Source of the DNA: Rhodopirellula sp. P2 | Lineage (GTDB): Bacteria > Planctomycetota > Planctomycetia > Pirellulales > Pirellulaceae | Assembly: GCF_028768465.1 (NCBI RefSeq) | Contig: NZ_CP118225.1 | Coordinates: 868,001 to 932,000 of the forward strand | Direction of reading: 5' to 3' | Length of the DNA stretch: 64,000 nt | In this document: one piece after another, positions 36,788-44,774 of the stretch | Position numbering within the stretch: the first letter of the stretch is position 1 | How the letters are laid out: the number at the start of each line of letters is the position of its first letter | Position numbers and translations under genes: made by a program | The notes under the pieces: model-generated | Database searches by the model: none | What the model was told of the DNA's origin: nothing | What the model saw: only the letters and a program-made list of their open reading frames with translations

Positions 36788-38350
36788 ATGAAACCTACCC
36801 CAGCTTCCTCCGCCCGTGCCTCGCGAATCAGTCGTCGTCAGTTCACCGCGACCGGAATCGCGGTCGGGGCGGCCGTCGGTGTTCACACCAGCCCATCCGC
36901 TTCCGCCCAAGCCACCTCGCCCAACGAAAAACTCGGCGTGGCGATCTGCGGCGTCAACAGCCGCGGCGGAGAACACATTCGCGGATTCGACAAAGACCCC
37001 CGCACCGAAATTCGAGTGTTGGTCGACATCGATGAAAAAGTCGGCAACAGCCGCGCTGACAAGGTCGCCGATCTGCAGGGACTTCGCCCCAAAGTCGTCA
37101 AGAACTTTCGCGAAGCCTTGGACATGGACGAAGTCCAGATCCTGACCAGCGCCACGCCCAACCACTGGCACGCGTTGATGGGCGTCGAAGCGATGCAGGC
37201 AGGCAAAGACGTCTACATTGAAAAACCGATCAGCCACAACATTCACGAAGGTCGGGCACTTGTCGCCGCCGCCGCCAAGTACGGCCGCATGTTCCAAACC
37301 GGAACCCAGTGCCGCAGCAGCTCCGGCTGTCGCGAGGGCATGCAGTTCTTGGCCGATGGCGGGATTGGCGAAGTCAAACTCGCTCGCGGCCTGTGCTACA
37401 AACGACGCAAGTCGATCGGTCCTTTGGGCGACTATGAAATCCCCGCGGGCGTCGACTTCAATCTTTGGAGCGGGCCGGCTTCCTACACCGATCCCAAGCT
37501 GACGCGTCAACGTTTCCACTACGACTGGCACTGGCAGCGTCACTACGGCAACGGCGACTCCGGAAACCAAGGGCCTCACCAAACCGATGTGGCTCGCTGG
37601 GGACTGGGGCTGGAACGTCATCCCAACGCCGTGCTGAGTTACGCCGGCCGACTGGGCTACAAAGCGGAACGCAAAGACCCCGATTACGTCGATGCAGGTG
37701 ACACCGCCAACACGCAAGTTTCGATCTACGATTATGGCGACAAGACCATCGTGTTTGAAACACGTGGGTTGAGCGTCGATGAATCGGCTGATCAAGAAAT
37801 CAACGAGCTGTTCGGTTACAGCAAAGGCAACAAGATCGGCGTCATCTTCTACGGAGAAGACGGTTATCTCGTGCAGGGTCCCAGCTACAACCGCTGTGCT
37901 GTGTTCGACAAACAACGCAAATTGGTGCGTGAATTCAAAGCGACATCGAACGTGGGAGACGCCCACTTTGCGAACTTCCTCGATGCGGTACAGTCTCGCG
38001 ATGCCTCGACGCTGCATGCGGATGCACGCTGCGGTCACCTGTCCGCCGCGATCGCTCACCTGGGCAACATTTCGTACTACGTTGGCCAAGAAAACCGGGT
38101 CGATCCCAAAACGATCTCCGAGTCACTCGCGAAAATTTCGTCGTTGGATGACGATCAAGCCACGCTCGACCGAACGCTGCAGCACCTCCGGGACAACAAC
38201 GTCGATCCGGAAAAAGAACAGTTGTCGCTGGGCCCTGTGCTGAAGTTTGATCCTGACGCCGAAACCTTTGTCGACAACGACAAAGCCAAAGCGATGGAAA
38301 CTCGCGAGTACCGCGATGGATTCGTCGTTCCCAGCGCGGCTGACGTTTGA
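36788..38350 (+). CDS. Tat-exported Gfo/Idh/MocA-family oxidoreductase
   Basis: The 520-residue protein has a twin-arginine signal (SRRQFTATGIAVGAAVG) and a Rossmann domain starting LGVAICGVNSRGGEHIRGF. The sugar-dehydrogenase motif EKPISHNIHEGRALVAAA supplies the catalytic lysine; GTQCRSSSGCREGMQFL and WHWQRHYGNGDSGNQGPHQTDVARWGLG follow. Planctomycetes carry many such exported members, probably acting on sugars with a tightly bound NAD(P). Substrate unknown. A long open frame on the opposite strand is a shadow of this gene. Confidence 0.9.
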   Translation: MKPTPASSARASRISRRQFTATGIAVGAAVGVHTSPSASAQATSPNEKLGVAICGVNSRGGEHIRGFDKDPRTEIRVLVDIDEKVGNSRADKVADLQGLRPKVVKNFREALDMDEVQILTSATPNHWHALMGVEAMQAGKDVYIEKPISHNIHEGRALVAAAAKYGRMFQTGTQCRSSSGCREGMQFLADGGIGEVKLARGLCYKRRKSIGPLGDYEIPAGVDFNLWSGPASYTDPKLTRQRFHYDWHWQRHYGNGDSGNQGPHQTDVARWGLGLERHPNAVLSYAGRLGYKAERKDPDYVDAGDTANTQVSIYDYGDKTIVFETRGLSVDESADQEINELFGYSKGNKIGVIFYGEDGYLVQGPSYNRCAVFDKQRKLVREFKATSNVGDAHFANFLDAVQSRDASTLHADARCGHLSAAIAHLGNISYYVGQENRVDPKTISESLAKISSLDDDQATLDRTLQHLRDNNVDPEKEQLSLGPVLKFDPDAETFVDNDKAKAMETREYRDGFVVPSAADV

Positions 38351-38380
38351 TTTTCCAAACCTCGCGCAACGGTCCCTGAT

Positions 38381-39451
38381 GTGAACGAAGCCGAAACGAT
38401 TCGATATCACGCCGCCCACAACGGGCGGCCCGCAGAACTGGATCTGCTGGATCAAACCAAGTTGCCTGGAACGCTGACGCGTTTGGTCTGCACCACGGTG
38501 GACCAAACGCACGATGCGATTCAACGATTGGTCGTTCGCGGTGCGCCGGCCATCGGCATCGCTGCGGCCTACGGGGTCACCCTGACCCCGGTCAGTGCGA
38601 ACGAGGACGCGAGCCTGCCAGAGGCGCAGGCGCGGTATCGGCAAACGATCGATCACCTGGCGACCAGTCGCCCCACGGCGGTCAATTTGTTCTGGGCCCT
38701 GGACCGCATGCGGGCCATTGTCGACCGGTTTTCCGGTCAGGTCGCGGAGCTCCGCGAGCAGTTGATCACCGAGGCGATTCGCATCCACGATGATGATCGG
38801 CAGATGTGCCGGTCCATCGGTCGTCAGGGAGCAACGCTGCTGGCTGATTGCCAACGCGTCATGACCCACTGCAACGCAGGGGCGCTGGCCACCTCGATGT
38901 GGGGAACCGCTCTGGCACCGATCTACCACCTGCACGCATCCGGTCACACACTGGAAGTGTTCGCGGACGAGACGCGTCCGCTGCTGCAGGGAGCCCGTCT
39001 GACGGCCTGGGAACTGCACCAAGCCGGGATCCCCGTGACGGTTTGCACCGATTCGATGTCAGGCAGCCTGATGCGGCAGGGCCTGGTCGATGCCGTCATC
39101 GTGGGCGCCGACCGAATCGCAGCCAATGGCGACGTCGCCAACAAGATCGGCACGTACCCTCTGGCGGTGCTGGCCAAGCACCACAACCTCCCGTTCTACG
39201 TCGCCGCTCCGACAAACACCTTCGACCCGGAACTGGAATCAGGCGATTTGATTCCGATCGAGCAACGCGACGGCGATGAGGTCGCGTATCCCTGTGGAAC
39301 TGACTCACCGCGACAAACCCCCGAGGGCGTTGCGGTGGTGAATCCGGCGTTTGACGTCACGCCGGCTGATTTGGTCACCGCGTTGATCACTGAAAAAGGC
39401 GTGATTTCAGGGCCCAACACTGAAAAAGTCCTGGCGCATTTGAGTTCGTGA
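38381..39451 (+). CDS. mtnA: S-methyl-5-thioribose-1-phosphate isomerase
   Basis: The 356-residue enzyme of methionine salvage converts 5-methylthioribose 1-phosphate to the ribulose form. It shows the family motifs VVRGAPAIGIAAAYG, LMTHCNAGALATSMWGTALAPIY, ETRPLLQGARLTAWEL and the catalytic-aspartate region VIVGADRIAANGDVANKIGTYPLAVLAK. GTG 38381 is the start, 30 bp after the upstream stop. The paralogous eIF2B-like proteins are excluded by the ETRPLLQGAR segment. No other salvage gene is near. Confidence 0.93.
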   Translation: MNEAETIRYHAAHNGRPAELDLLDQTKLPGTLTRLVCTTVDQTHDAIQRLVVRGAPAIGIAAAYGVTLTPVSANEDASLPEAQARYRQTIDHLATSRPTAVNLFWALDRMRAIVDRFSGQVAELREQLITEAIRIHDDDRQMCRSIGRQGATLLADCQRVMTHCNAGALATSMWGTALAPIYHLHASGHTLEVFADETRPLLQGARLTAWELHQAGIPVTVCTDSMSGSLMRQGLVDAVIVGADRIAANGDVANKIGTYPLAVLAKHHNLPFYVAAPTNTFDPELESGDLIPIEQRDGDEVAYPCGTDSPRQTPEGVAVVNPAFDVTPADLVTALITEKGVISGPNTEKVLAHLSS

Positions 39452-39491
39452 CCAAACGTGTCACACCCCAAGCTGATACTACTTGTGTGGA

Positions 39492-39533
39492 CGAGAGACT
39501 CAGTTGTCTCAGGGTGAGACGGCCTCTCGTTTT
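39492..39533 (+). terminator. Probable terminator of mtnA
   Basis: A nested hairpin: outer arms CGAGAG/CTCTCG enclose GTCTCA-GGG-TGAGAC, and TTTT follows. It lies 40 bp after mtnA. Confidence 0.65.
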
Positions 39534-39551
39534 GAAATGAGTTGGGTGAGA

Positions 39552-39844
39552 CATCCACCAGTTGGTGGATGATCGATCCGGGTCAGATCGGTTCTCGAAA
39601 CGGTTCGAAATCGGTTTGGGCTGCAATTTTTGAGCACAAGCGAAATTATTGCGAGGAATTGGGAGTTTAGGCGAACTTTATGGCGCAGGTATTGCTCATT
39701 AAAGTTTCCACATGAAGCGAACTGCTTCCTGTTGCAAACGGGTTCGACATCGGCCCTCTCACACCTGAGAGGTTGATTTCGAACAACCAACACTTGAAAC
39801 GATTTTCAAAACGCAAAAGTATCCCTCCGGGAAAGGATTCAGAA
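39552..39844 (+). other. csrA leader region with hairpins
   Basis: About 290 nt before csrA hold two perfect hairpins (CATCCACCA/TGGTGGATG at 39552-39571 and CCTCTC/GAGAGG at 39755-39772) and a base composition richer in A and T than nearby coding DNA. AAAGGATTC just ahead of the ATG contains both the ribosome site and a GGA, the CsrA recognition triplet, which is compatible with autoregulation. No gene was seen here. Confidence 0.45.
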
Positions 39845-40090
39845 ATGTTGGTACTCAGTCGAAAAGAAGGCGAAAAGCTGGTCATCGGTGACAACATCGT
39901 GATCACGGTCAATCGCATCGCTGGCAATCGCGTCGCCATTGGGATTGAAGCTCCACGTGAAGTTTCGATCGTTCGTGGTGAGTTGGACAAACAAGAGAGC
40001 GTCGCTCCTGTTCAGCAGCACAAAGCAGGTGCTCCGAACTCCGCCGTTCTGGAACATGACATCGCTGTCGCAGGTCAAGCCGAACGTTGA
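39845..40090 (+). CDS. csrA: Carbon storage regulator CsrA
   Basis: The 81-residue RNA-binding protein opens with MLVLSRKEGEKLVIGDNIVITV, has NRVAIGIEAPREVSIVRGEL and a Q/A/G-rich tail of about 30 residues. CsrA binds GGA in mRNA leaders and controls translation and decay of genes for carbon metabolism, motility and biofilms. ATG 39845 lies 7 nt after AGGA; the upstream in-frame segment is unconserved. The long leader suggests post-transcriptional control. Confidence 0.95.
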   Translation: MLVLSRKEGEKLVIGDNIVITVNRIAGNRVAIGIEAPREVSIVRGELDKQESVAPVQQHKAGAPNSAVLEHDIAVAGQAER

Positions 40091-40425
40091 ATGCCGCTCT
40101 CTCACACTGAGTCCTGGACCGCTCACGCACCCTGTATGCCTGTTCATTTAAACACGTTTGAGGGTGAGTGAACGACAGACGACGATGGACGAACTCCATC
40201 CATGAGTTCCGCAACTGTGCTTTGAGGGACCAGTGTGAACATGCGGTTGGTGCGAAATCGCTCACCGCGTGAATCCAGCCTTCGGATCCGCCAAAAAAAT
40301 TTGCCGAGAAATGGAGTCTCGAACGTGCCCTACTCGAGAACGTCCATGGTCTTGCGCTCCGCCAGCCCTCCCCTTTGGCAACCCTCCAACACCGCCAATC
40401 AGGCGCTCCATTGCGACGTGGGCCT
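40091..40425. other. 335-bp gap after csrA
   Basis: A long-loop inverted repeat (GCTCACGCACCCT at 40121-40133 with AGGGTGAGTGAAC at 40161-40173, 11 of 13 pairs) lies shortly after csrA and could be a weak terminator. A short open frame at 40235-40438 has no similarity I recognise and unconvincing codon use. I see nothing else. Confidence 0.4.
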
Positions 40426-41280
40426 TCAAGCGGGGTAAGGACTGATCCGGCTGATCGTCAGATGGCCCGAAAAACAACGCTCCACATCGGTTCCCGACGT
40501 CCTGGGTCGCCCATGAAAGTCCGCTTGGATCCGAATCGGCTGCTGACTCGCGAACTCGACTGATCCACTCGCAAATTGAGACGTTGCCTCGCTCTCGATG
40601 TGCCCCGTTCGCATTCCAGCTCGCTTCATCGGTTTCCGCTCCACCTCGCAGTCGAAAACCGGTGGCATCTCCGTCGCGGGATCGATGGCTGGCAAGTTGA
40701 CATTCCACAACTGCCCCGGCTGATGCTCGTCGTCCTCCGTCGTCAGCATCGAACTGTCACGCCCAGGTGCCGAAGCGTTTGCGACCCACGAGGTGTCGCT
40801 GAAAAACGAATCCAACACCGGCCGCAGCCACCGCCCCGTGTGATCCCACGTCTTGGGCACATCGGGTCGACGATAATGCGACACCGCCATGCTGTGAACG
40901 CCATGCAGCGCCGCCTCGCGGGCCGCAGCAAACGTTCCGCTGACCAACAGATCAACACCCAGGTTGGCTCCCGCGTTGATCCCTGAAAAAACCACCGAAG
41001 CGTGGGGGCATAACACCGTCATCGCGGAGCGAACGCAATCCACAGGTGTCCCGTCCACGGCGAACCATCCGGTTTGCGTTTCTGTGACGGTGAGGTCTCG
41101 GGTTGTGGTGACGCTGTGACCGCATTCACTGCGGCCTCGGTCTGGCGCGACCACCGTGATGTCATACCGGTCCGCGTTCCCGGTCGCACGAATCCACTGC
41201 GTGATTGTGCGGTGCATCGCGAGCAATCCGGGGGCATCAATCCCGTCATCATTGGTCAGCAGAATCGCGGTGCGTTTCAT
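40426..41280 (-). CDS. surE: 5'-nucleotidase SurE
   Basis: The 284-residue protein begins MKRTAILLTNDDGIDAPGLLAM, with the NDDG metal-binding motif, and contains VVAPDRGRSECGHSVTTTRDL, VDGTPVDCVRSAM and FSGINAGANLGVDLLVSGTFAAAREAALHGVHSMAVS. SurE dephosphorylates nucleoside monophosphates in stress survival. ATG 41280 is chosen over the TTG one codon upstream. A Ser/Asp-rich insertion near residues 175-195 is not usual, and the C-terminal 80 residues are divergent. It is the last gene of a possible minus-strand run with the next hypothetical gene 61 bp upstream. Confidence 0.92.
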   Translation of the reverse strand: MKRTAILLTNDDGIDAPGLLAMHRTITQWIRATGNADRYDITVVAPDRGRSECGHSVTTTRDLTVTETQTGWFAVDGTPVDCVRSAMTVLCPHASVVFSGINAGANLGVDLLVSGTFAAAREAALHGVHSMAVSHYRRPDVPKTWDHTGRWLRPVLDSFFSDTSWVANASAPGRDSSMLTTEDDEHQPGQLWNVNLPAIDPATEMPPVFDCEVERKPMKRAGMRTGHIESEATSQFASGSVEFASQQPIRIQADFHGRPRTSGTDVERCFSGHLTISRISPYPA

Positions 41281-41341
41281 CAATTGGGTCGGTGAGTTCG
41301 TCTGACGGGATTTTTGAAACGGGATCGGGGAGCCGTCTTCT

Positions 41342-42064
41342 TCAGCGTGGCTTGCGGCGGATCAACGCTTGCGTTGCTGACACCAACGAGGGCATCTCGC
41401 TGGGCCGCGGATCCGGAGGGATTTGCACGAAATAATTCGCGTCGATTCCCATCACTTCACGACGGGTGGCGGATCGACGAGGGTCTTCGTCCAAGAACAG
41501 TGACGCCATTTCAAAATCGCGATCCCACAAAATTTGATCAGCCAGCGATTCGATCAGATCATCCCACGCGCCGCTGTCGAGCGAGTGCAGATCGGGAATT
41601 CGAAAATCCGTCGGCAACACCTCGTCCACTTGAATGACGTCGTCAGCCGGTCGGTCCGTCCCCAACAAATCATCACGGACGAGGCATTCGATCGCGGCGT
41701 CGCGAATCAACTGTCGCCAATGAGCATTGTTGACGTCCAACGACAGATCCAATTCCATTTCCACGTGGTGATGCAGTTCCGCAAACAGAGCTGCCACAGT
41801 GGCTTCGGCAATCGCACTGAGAGTCATGCCCTCAGGGGTGGGCTCGAGCAAGTGATGGGCGACATCATGCAGGAGCGCGATTTGTTGTTCACTGTGAAGA
41901 TTGTCGAACAGTTCCACCCCGGTGTCGCAGGACCAATCGGCATCGGGTTGCCACTCTTCATCAAACTGCAACAACAAATCTTCGAGCAGCGATTCAATCA
42001 ATCGCTGCATCAATTCCGCTTCGGCACCGTCGAGCGTGCGATCGCCTTGGCTAGTGTGCCACAT
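41342..42064 (-). CDS. Hypothetical acidic protein, unknown function
   Basis: I do not recognise this family. The 240-residue protein is acidic and soluble, with no signal peptide or membrane segment. It is largely helical-looking: EAELMQRLIESLLEDLLLQF, EQQIALLHDVAHHLLEP and AELHHHVEMELDLSLDVNNAHW. The His/Glu-rich middle could bind metal but no known motif fits. ATG 42064 is preferred to an upstream frame extension because that extension crosses a terminator. It precedes surE on the same strand. Confidence 0.6.
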   Translation of the reverse strand: MWHTSQGDRTLDGAEAELMQRLIESLLEDLLLQFDEEWQPDADWSCDTGVELFDNLHSEQQIALLHDVAHHLLEPTPEGMTLSAIAEATVAALFAELHHHVEMELDLSLDVNNAHWRQLIRDAAIECLVRDDLLGTDRPADDVIQVDEVLPTDFRIPDLHSLDSGAWDDLIESLADQILWDRDFEMASLFLDEDPRRSATRREVMGIDANYFVQIPPDPRPSEMPSLVSATQALIRRKPR

Positions 42065-42103
42065 GGTCGTACCGATGGATGGTTTGATGGAACGGCATCT
42101 ACG

Positions 42104-42134
42104 AAAAAAGGCCACCGATCTGACTCGGTGGCCT
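42104..42134 (-). terminator. Terminator upstream of the hypothetical gene, ending the MscS transcript
   Basis: A 10-bp stem (AGGCCACCGA/TCGGTGGCCT) around a 6-nt loop is followed on the minus strand by six T. It ends transcription from the mscS-like side before the next minus-strand gene starts at 42064. Confidence 0.8.
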
Positions 42135-42162
42135 CAGCATACTTCACAGCGTCACCGCCGGG

Positions 42163-42294
42163 CTAGCCGACAGCGGTTTCGTTCGCGGATTCGCCGTTTC
42201 CCGAACTTCCCATCACCGAAGCGAAAGTCGTCAAGACTTTCGGGATTTCGTCACGCAAATCAAAACTCTGGACGAGTTTCGCTACCCAAACCAT
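42163..42294 (-). CDS. Possible 43-residue ORF in the mscS 3' region
   Basis: An ATG-initiated frame reads MVWVAKLVQSFDLRDEIPKV and continues LTTFASVMGSSGNGE to a TAG 29 bp before the terminator. It is amphipathic in its first half and lies 60 bp after the MscS gene. The tail composition (GSSGNGESANE) looks like a natural C-terminus. No family is recognised and no clear ribosome site is seen, so it could be a chance frame. Confidence 0.3.
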   Translation of the reverse strand: MVWVAKLVQSFDLRDEIPKVLTTFASVMGSSGNGESANETAVG

Positions 42295-42354
42295 TCGCTG
42301 GCACAGACCACGGGGCTGGTGTCCTCATTTGCTTGATTCACAGGCGGTTGCCCC

Positions 42355-43368
42355 TCAGCCAACCATGCGATCTGCGCCACGACGGGTTGGTCGCGTGCGT
42401 CCGGCCTTTTCAGCATTGGCGGCGGCCTCTGCAAATTGATGCACGTGCACATCCATTTGAGGGAAGGGGATACCGATCTCGGCGGCATCCAGTTGCATTT
42501 TGATTTCGCCGGTCAATGCTTCGGTCATCGGCCAAAAATTGGAACCAGCGACCCACATGCGGACCTTCCAATTCACGGCACTGTCACCCAATCCAGCCAG
42601 CACGACAGCGCTGCCTCGGTTTTCGCCTTGAATCACATTGGCGGCCAACTGATCCACCGCTTTTTGAAGTGCTGCTCGGGTGGTTTGCAAGTCGGCGGAG
42701 TAGTCCACACCGACGGGCACTTCGACACGGCGATGTTGGTGATGACTCATGTTTTCAATGGTGCCACCTGCGATTGCACTATTGGGAACAATGATGCGTC
42801 GGTTGTCAGGCGTGTCCAACGTTGTTGTGAACAAATCGATCTCATCGACTTTGCCTGTCACGCCAGCTGCATTGACAACGTCACCGACTTTGAATGGACG
42901 GAAGACCAGCATCAACACGCCCGAGGCGAAGTTGCTGAGCGTTCCTTGGAATGCCAAACCAATCGCGAAACCGGCCGCCGCAAGCATCGCTGCCAAGCCA
43001 CCCAGCGGGGCGCCCAACTTCGTCAACACAGCACCGACGACGGCAAACATCACCGAATAGAACACCATCTTGCCGACAAACTTGCCGAGCGTTTCGTCCA
43101 CCCGTCGACACACAGGACGACTGATCACACGCATCAAATACTTGGCAACCAAGTACCCGATGAAGATAACAAACAAACCCAGGCCAGCTGAAAGCAGCGC
43201 GGGCGCCAGGTGTGTGGTGGCGTAGTCCGTCAGGCCATCAAAGTTGCCTTCGGTCATCTGACTGACCAAGTCCGACGTGGCGTCGGCAAAACTGGGTGGC
43301 GAAACTTCGGTGGCTCCCAAGTTCATTTCGGAAGCAAGGTTGGTTGGTGAGAGAGAGTTTTCAGACAT
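42355..43368 (-). CDS. MscS-family mechanosensitive channel
   Basis: The 337-residue protein has an N-terminal polar segment of about 50 residues, three membrane helices and the MscS beta domain. The pore helix is recognisable in LAAMLAAAGFAIGLAFQGTLSNFASGVLMLVFRPFKVGD, followed by VTGKVDEIDLFTTTLDTPDNRRIIVPNSAI. Such channels open under membrane tension and release solutes during osmotic downshift. Length fits the short, single-module class. The C-terminal tail is Ala/Arg-rich. No clear partners are adjacent. Confidence 0.93.
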   Translation of the reverse strand: MSENSLSPTNLASEMNLGATEVSPPSFADATSDLVSQMTEGNFDGLTDYATTHLAPALLSAGLGLFVIFIGYLVAKYLMRVISRPVCRRVDETLGKFVGKMVFYSVMFAVVGAVLTKLGAPLGGLAAMLAAAGFAIGLAFQGTLSNFASGVLMLVFRPFKVGDVVNAAGVTGKVDEIDLFTTTLDTPDNRRIIVPNSAIAGGTIENMSHHQHRRVEVPVGVDYSADLQTTRAALQKAVDQLAANVIQGENRGSAVVLAGLGDSAVNWKVRMWVAGSNFWPMTEALTGEIKMQLDAAEIGIPFPQMDVHVHQFAEAAANAEKAGRTRPTRRGADRMVG

Positions 43369-43477
43369 ATCGAATCACGACAGCGCATGGAGCGGAAAAG
43401 GGAGGCACGTTCTGCAGAACGTCGATACCTCATTCCGGCGAGGGGATTCAAGATCGATGCACAAGTGTTTCGTATTC

Positions 43478-44584
43478 TCAGGCGGTGGTATTTTTCGCCC
43501 AAACCGATTCACGCAGCACGGTTTGCATCGGCAAACGCATGTAGGCGTCTCGCGCGGGACGATTAGTCCGATCCACAGCAAGGATCATCCGTGAGGCAGA
43601 TTCTTGACGACAACACTGCAGCGCCAACGAAAGGATGTCACGTGAAAAGCCGCGGCCTCGCGCAGCGGGGACCACGCCCATGTAGACCACTTCCAAAACC
43701 GATGCGGGATCACCGCCGTGGCGTGCCATCAGCAAGCATCCAATGGGTTCGCCGCCCGGACGTTCGGACAGCATGAACCACAAATCCGGCGCGTACGTGG
43801 GGACCGCTTGGTAGCCGTCCATGATCTGCGCCGCGGTCCGAAACTGTTCCAACGCGGGACAATCCATCGACCCGAGGTAAGTCCGCTGGACCAAATCACG
43901 GATTTGGTTCAGCTGCTCGGCATCATTCACGTCGACCGATTGAGCGTCCAACTGCAGCGGGGCGTCCAAGGACTCCAACGAAAATGAACCGCTGAGGTCG
44001 AGCGCGAGATACTCCAGGTCGCCGACATTTGTGAACCCCATCCAATGCGGCCACCAACTCTGCCAATCAATGGAGTTGGCCTCTCCACCGCCCGAGTCTG
44101 GCCCGTCCGAGATCGCTGCTTCCAGTGGCCAGGCCGTCGCCCACTGCAGAAACTGGATGCCCCGTTGCTGGCAAATCTGACCAAGTGTCCGGCCGAGCCC
44201 CTCCGCCAACTGTGAATTTTCGATTTCTCGACGATCGGGCCGGGTTGCTTGCTCCGTCGGCAAAACGATCGGACCGGCGTGCAGAACCGTCGCCATGTCG
44301 CTATCCGCGGCACCCAGCACGATCGCAATCGCGTCGGAAGCCTCGCTGACCAGCAAAATCAGCTGGTCGGTGACCTGCCGCGAGATCGCCGAGCGAATTT
44401 GGTCCGCGACCATCACCGCTCGACCTGGCGGGATTCGTTCCAGCGCCGCGGGCAGCAGCGTGGGCAACTCCGCCAGCGCAAACGGGCGAAACCGCAGGGC
44501 CTCGTCCCCCGCATCGCCGAGGCGGGCCGCCTGGGTTCCGCTGGACGACTCATTGAACCCGAATTGGTTGGCGTTCCCCATCAT
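43478..44584 (-). CDS. GNAT-family N-acetyltransferase
   Basis: The protein of about 368 residues has an unrecognised N-terminal half with a possible degenerate acetyltransferase fold and a C-terminal GNAT domain. The acetyl-CoA-binding signature is VYMGVVPAARGRGFSRDILSLAL and the fold closes with ILAVDRTNRPARDAYMRLPM. Family members acetylate amines on proteins, antibiotics or metabolites. Two ATG codons at 44584 and 44581 are possible starts; an upstream extension to 44722 crosses an inverted repeat and is unlikely. Substrate is unknown. Confidence 0.82.
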   Translation of the reverse strand: MMGNANQFGFNESSSGTQAARLGDAGDEALRFRPFALAELPTLLPAALERIPPGRAVMVADQIRSAISRQVTDQLILLVSEASDAIAIVLGAADSDMATVLHAGPIVLPTEQATRPDRREIENSQLAEGLGRTLGQICQQRGIQFLQWATAWPLEAAISDGPDSGGGEANSIDWQSWWPHWMGFTNVGDLEYLALDLSGSFSLESLDAPLQLDAQSVDVNDAEQLNQIRDLVQRTYLGSMDCPALEQFRTAAQIMDGYQAVPTYAPDLWFMLSERPGGEPIGCLLMARHGGDPASVLEVVYMGVVPAARGRGFSRDILSLALQCCRQESASRMILAVDRTNRPARDAYMRLPMQTVLRESVWAKNTTA

Positions 44585-44665
44585 TCTCTCTATGATCGAT
44601 TGACCGCGTCCTTCTGAACCCGCTCCCACACGTCGGGAAGCAATGTTTCGAAGGAACCTTCCGTC

Positions 44666-44752
44666 ATCCGAAAAGGGGTCTGACCCTCTCCGGCGAGGCC
44701 GCAAACTACACCAAAACAGCACACCTCCAAAGGGTCAGACCCCTTTTCGGAT
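44666..44752. repeat. 22-bp perfect inverted repeat (REP-like) around a 43-bp spacer
   Basis: The arms at 44666-44687 and 44731-44752 are exact reverse complements with the core AAAAGGGGTCTGACCCT. It lies between the divergent acetyltransferase and PDZ genes, in the position of both promoters. The GGGTCTGACCC core resembles intergenic REP elements. Confidence 0.7.
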
Positions 44753-44774
44753 CGCTTCTAAAGTGGAGAGACAA

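Noticed and set aside
36485-38089. Long minus-strand frame of 534 codons opposite the Gfo/Idh/MocA gene
   Set aside because: The plus-strand gene has a Tat signal and clear family motifs; the opposite frame has no recognisable domain and follows from GC-rich codon bias.
40235-40438. 67-codon plus-strand frame between csrA and surE
   Set aside because: Weak start context, no similarity recognised and composition unlike neighbouring genes.
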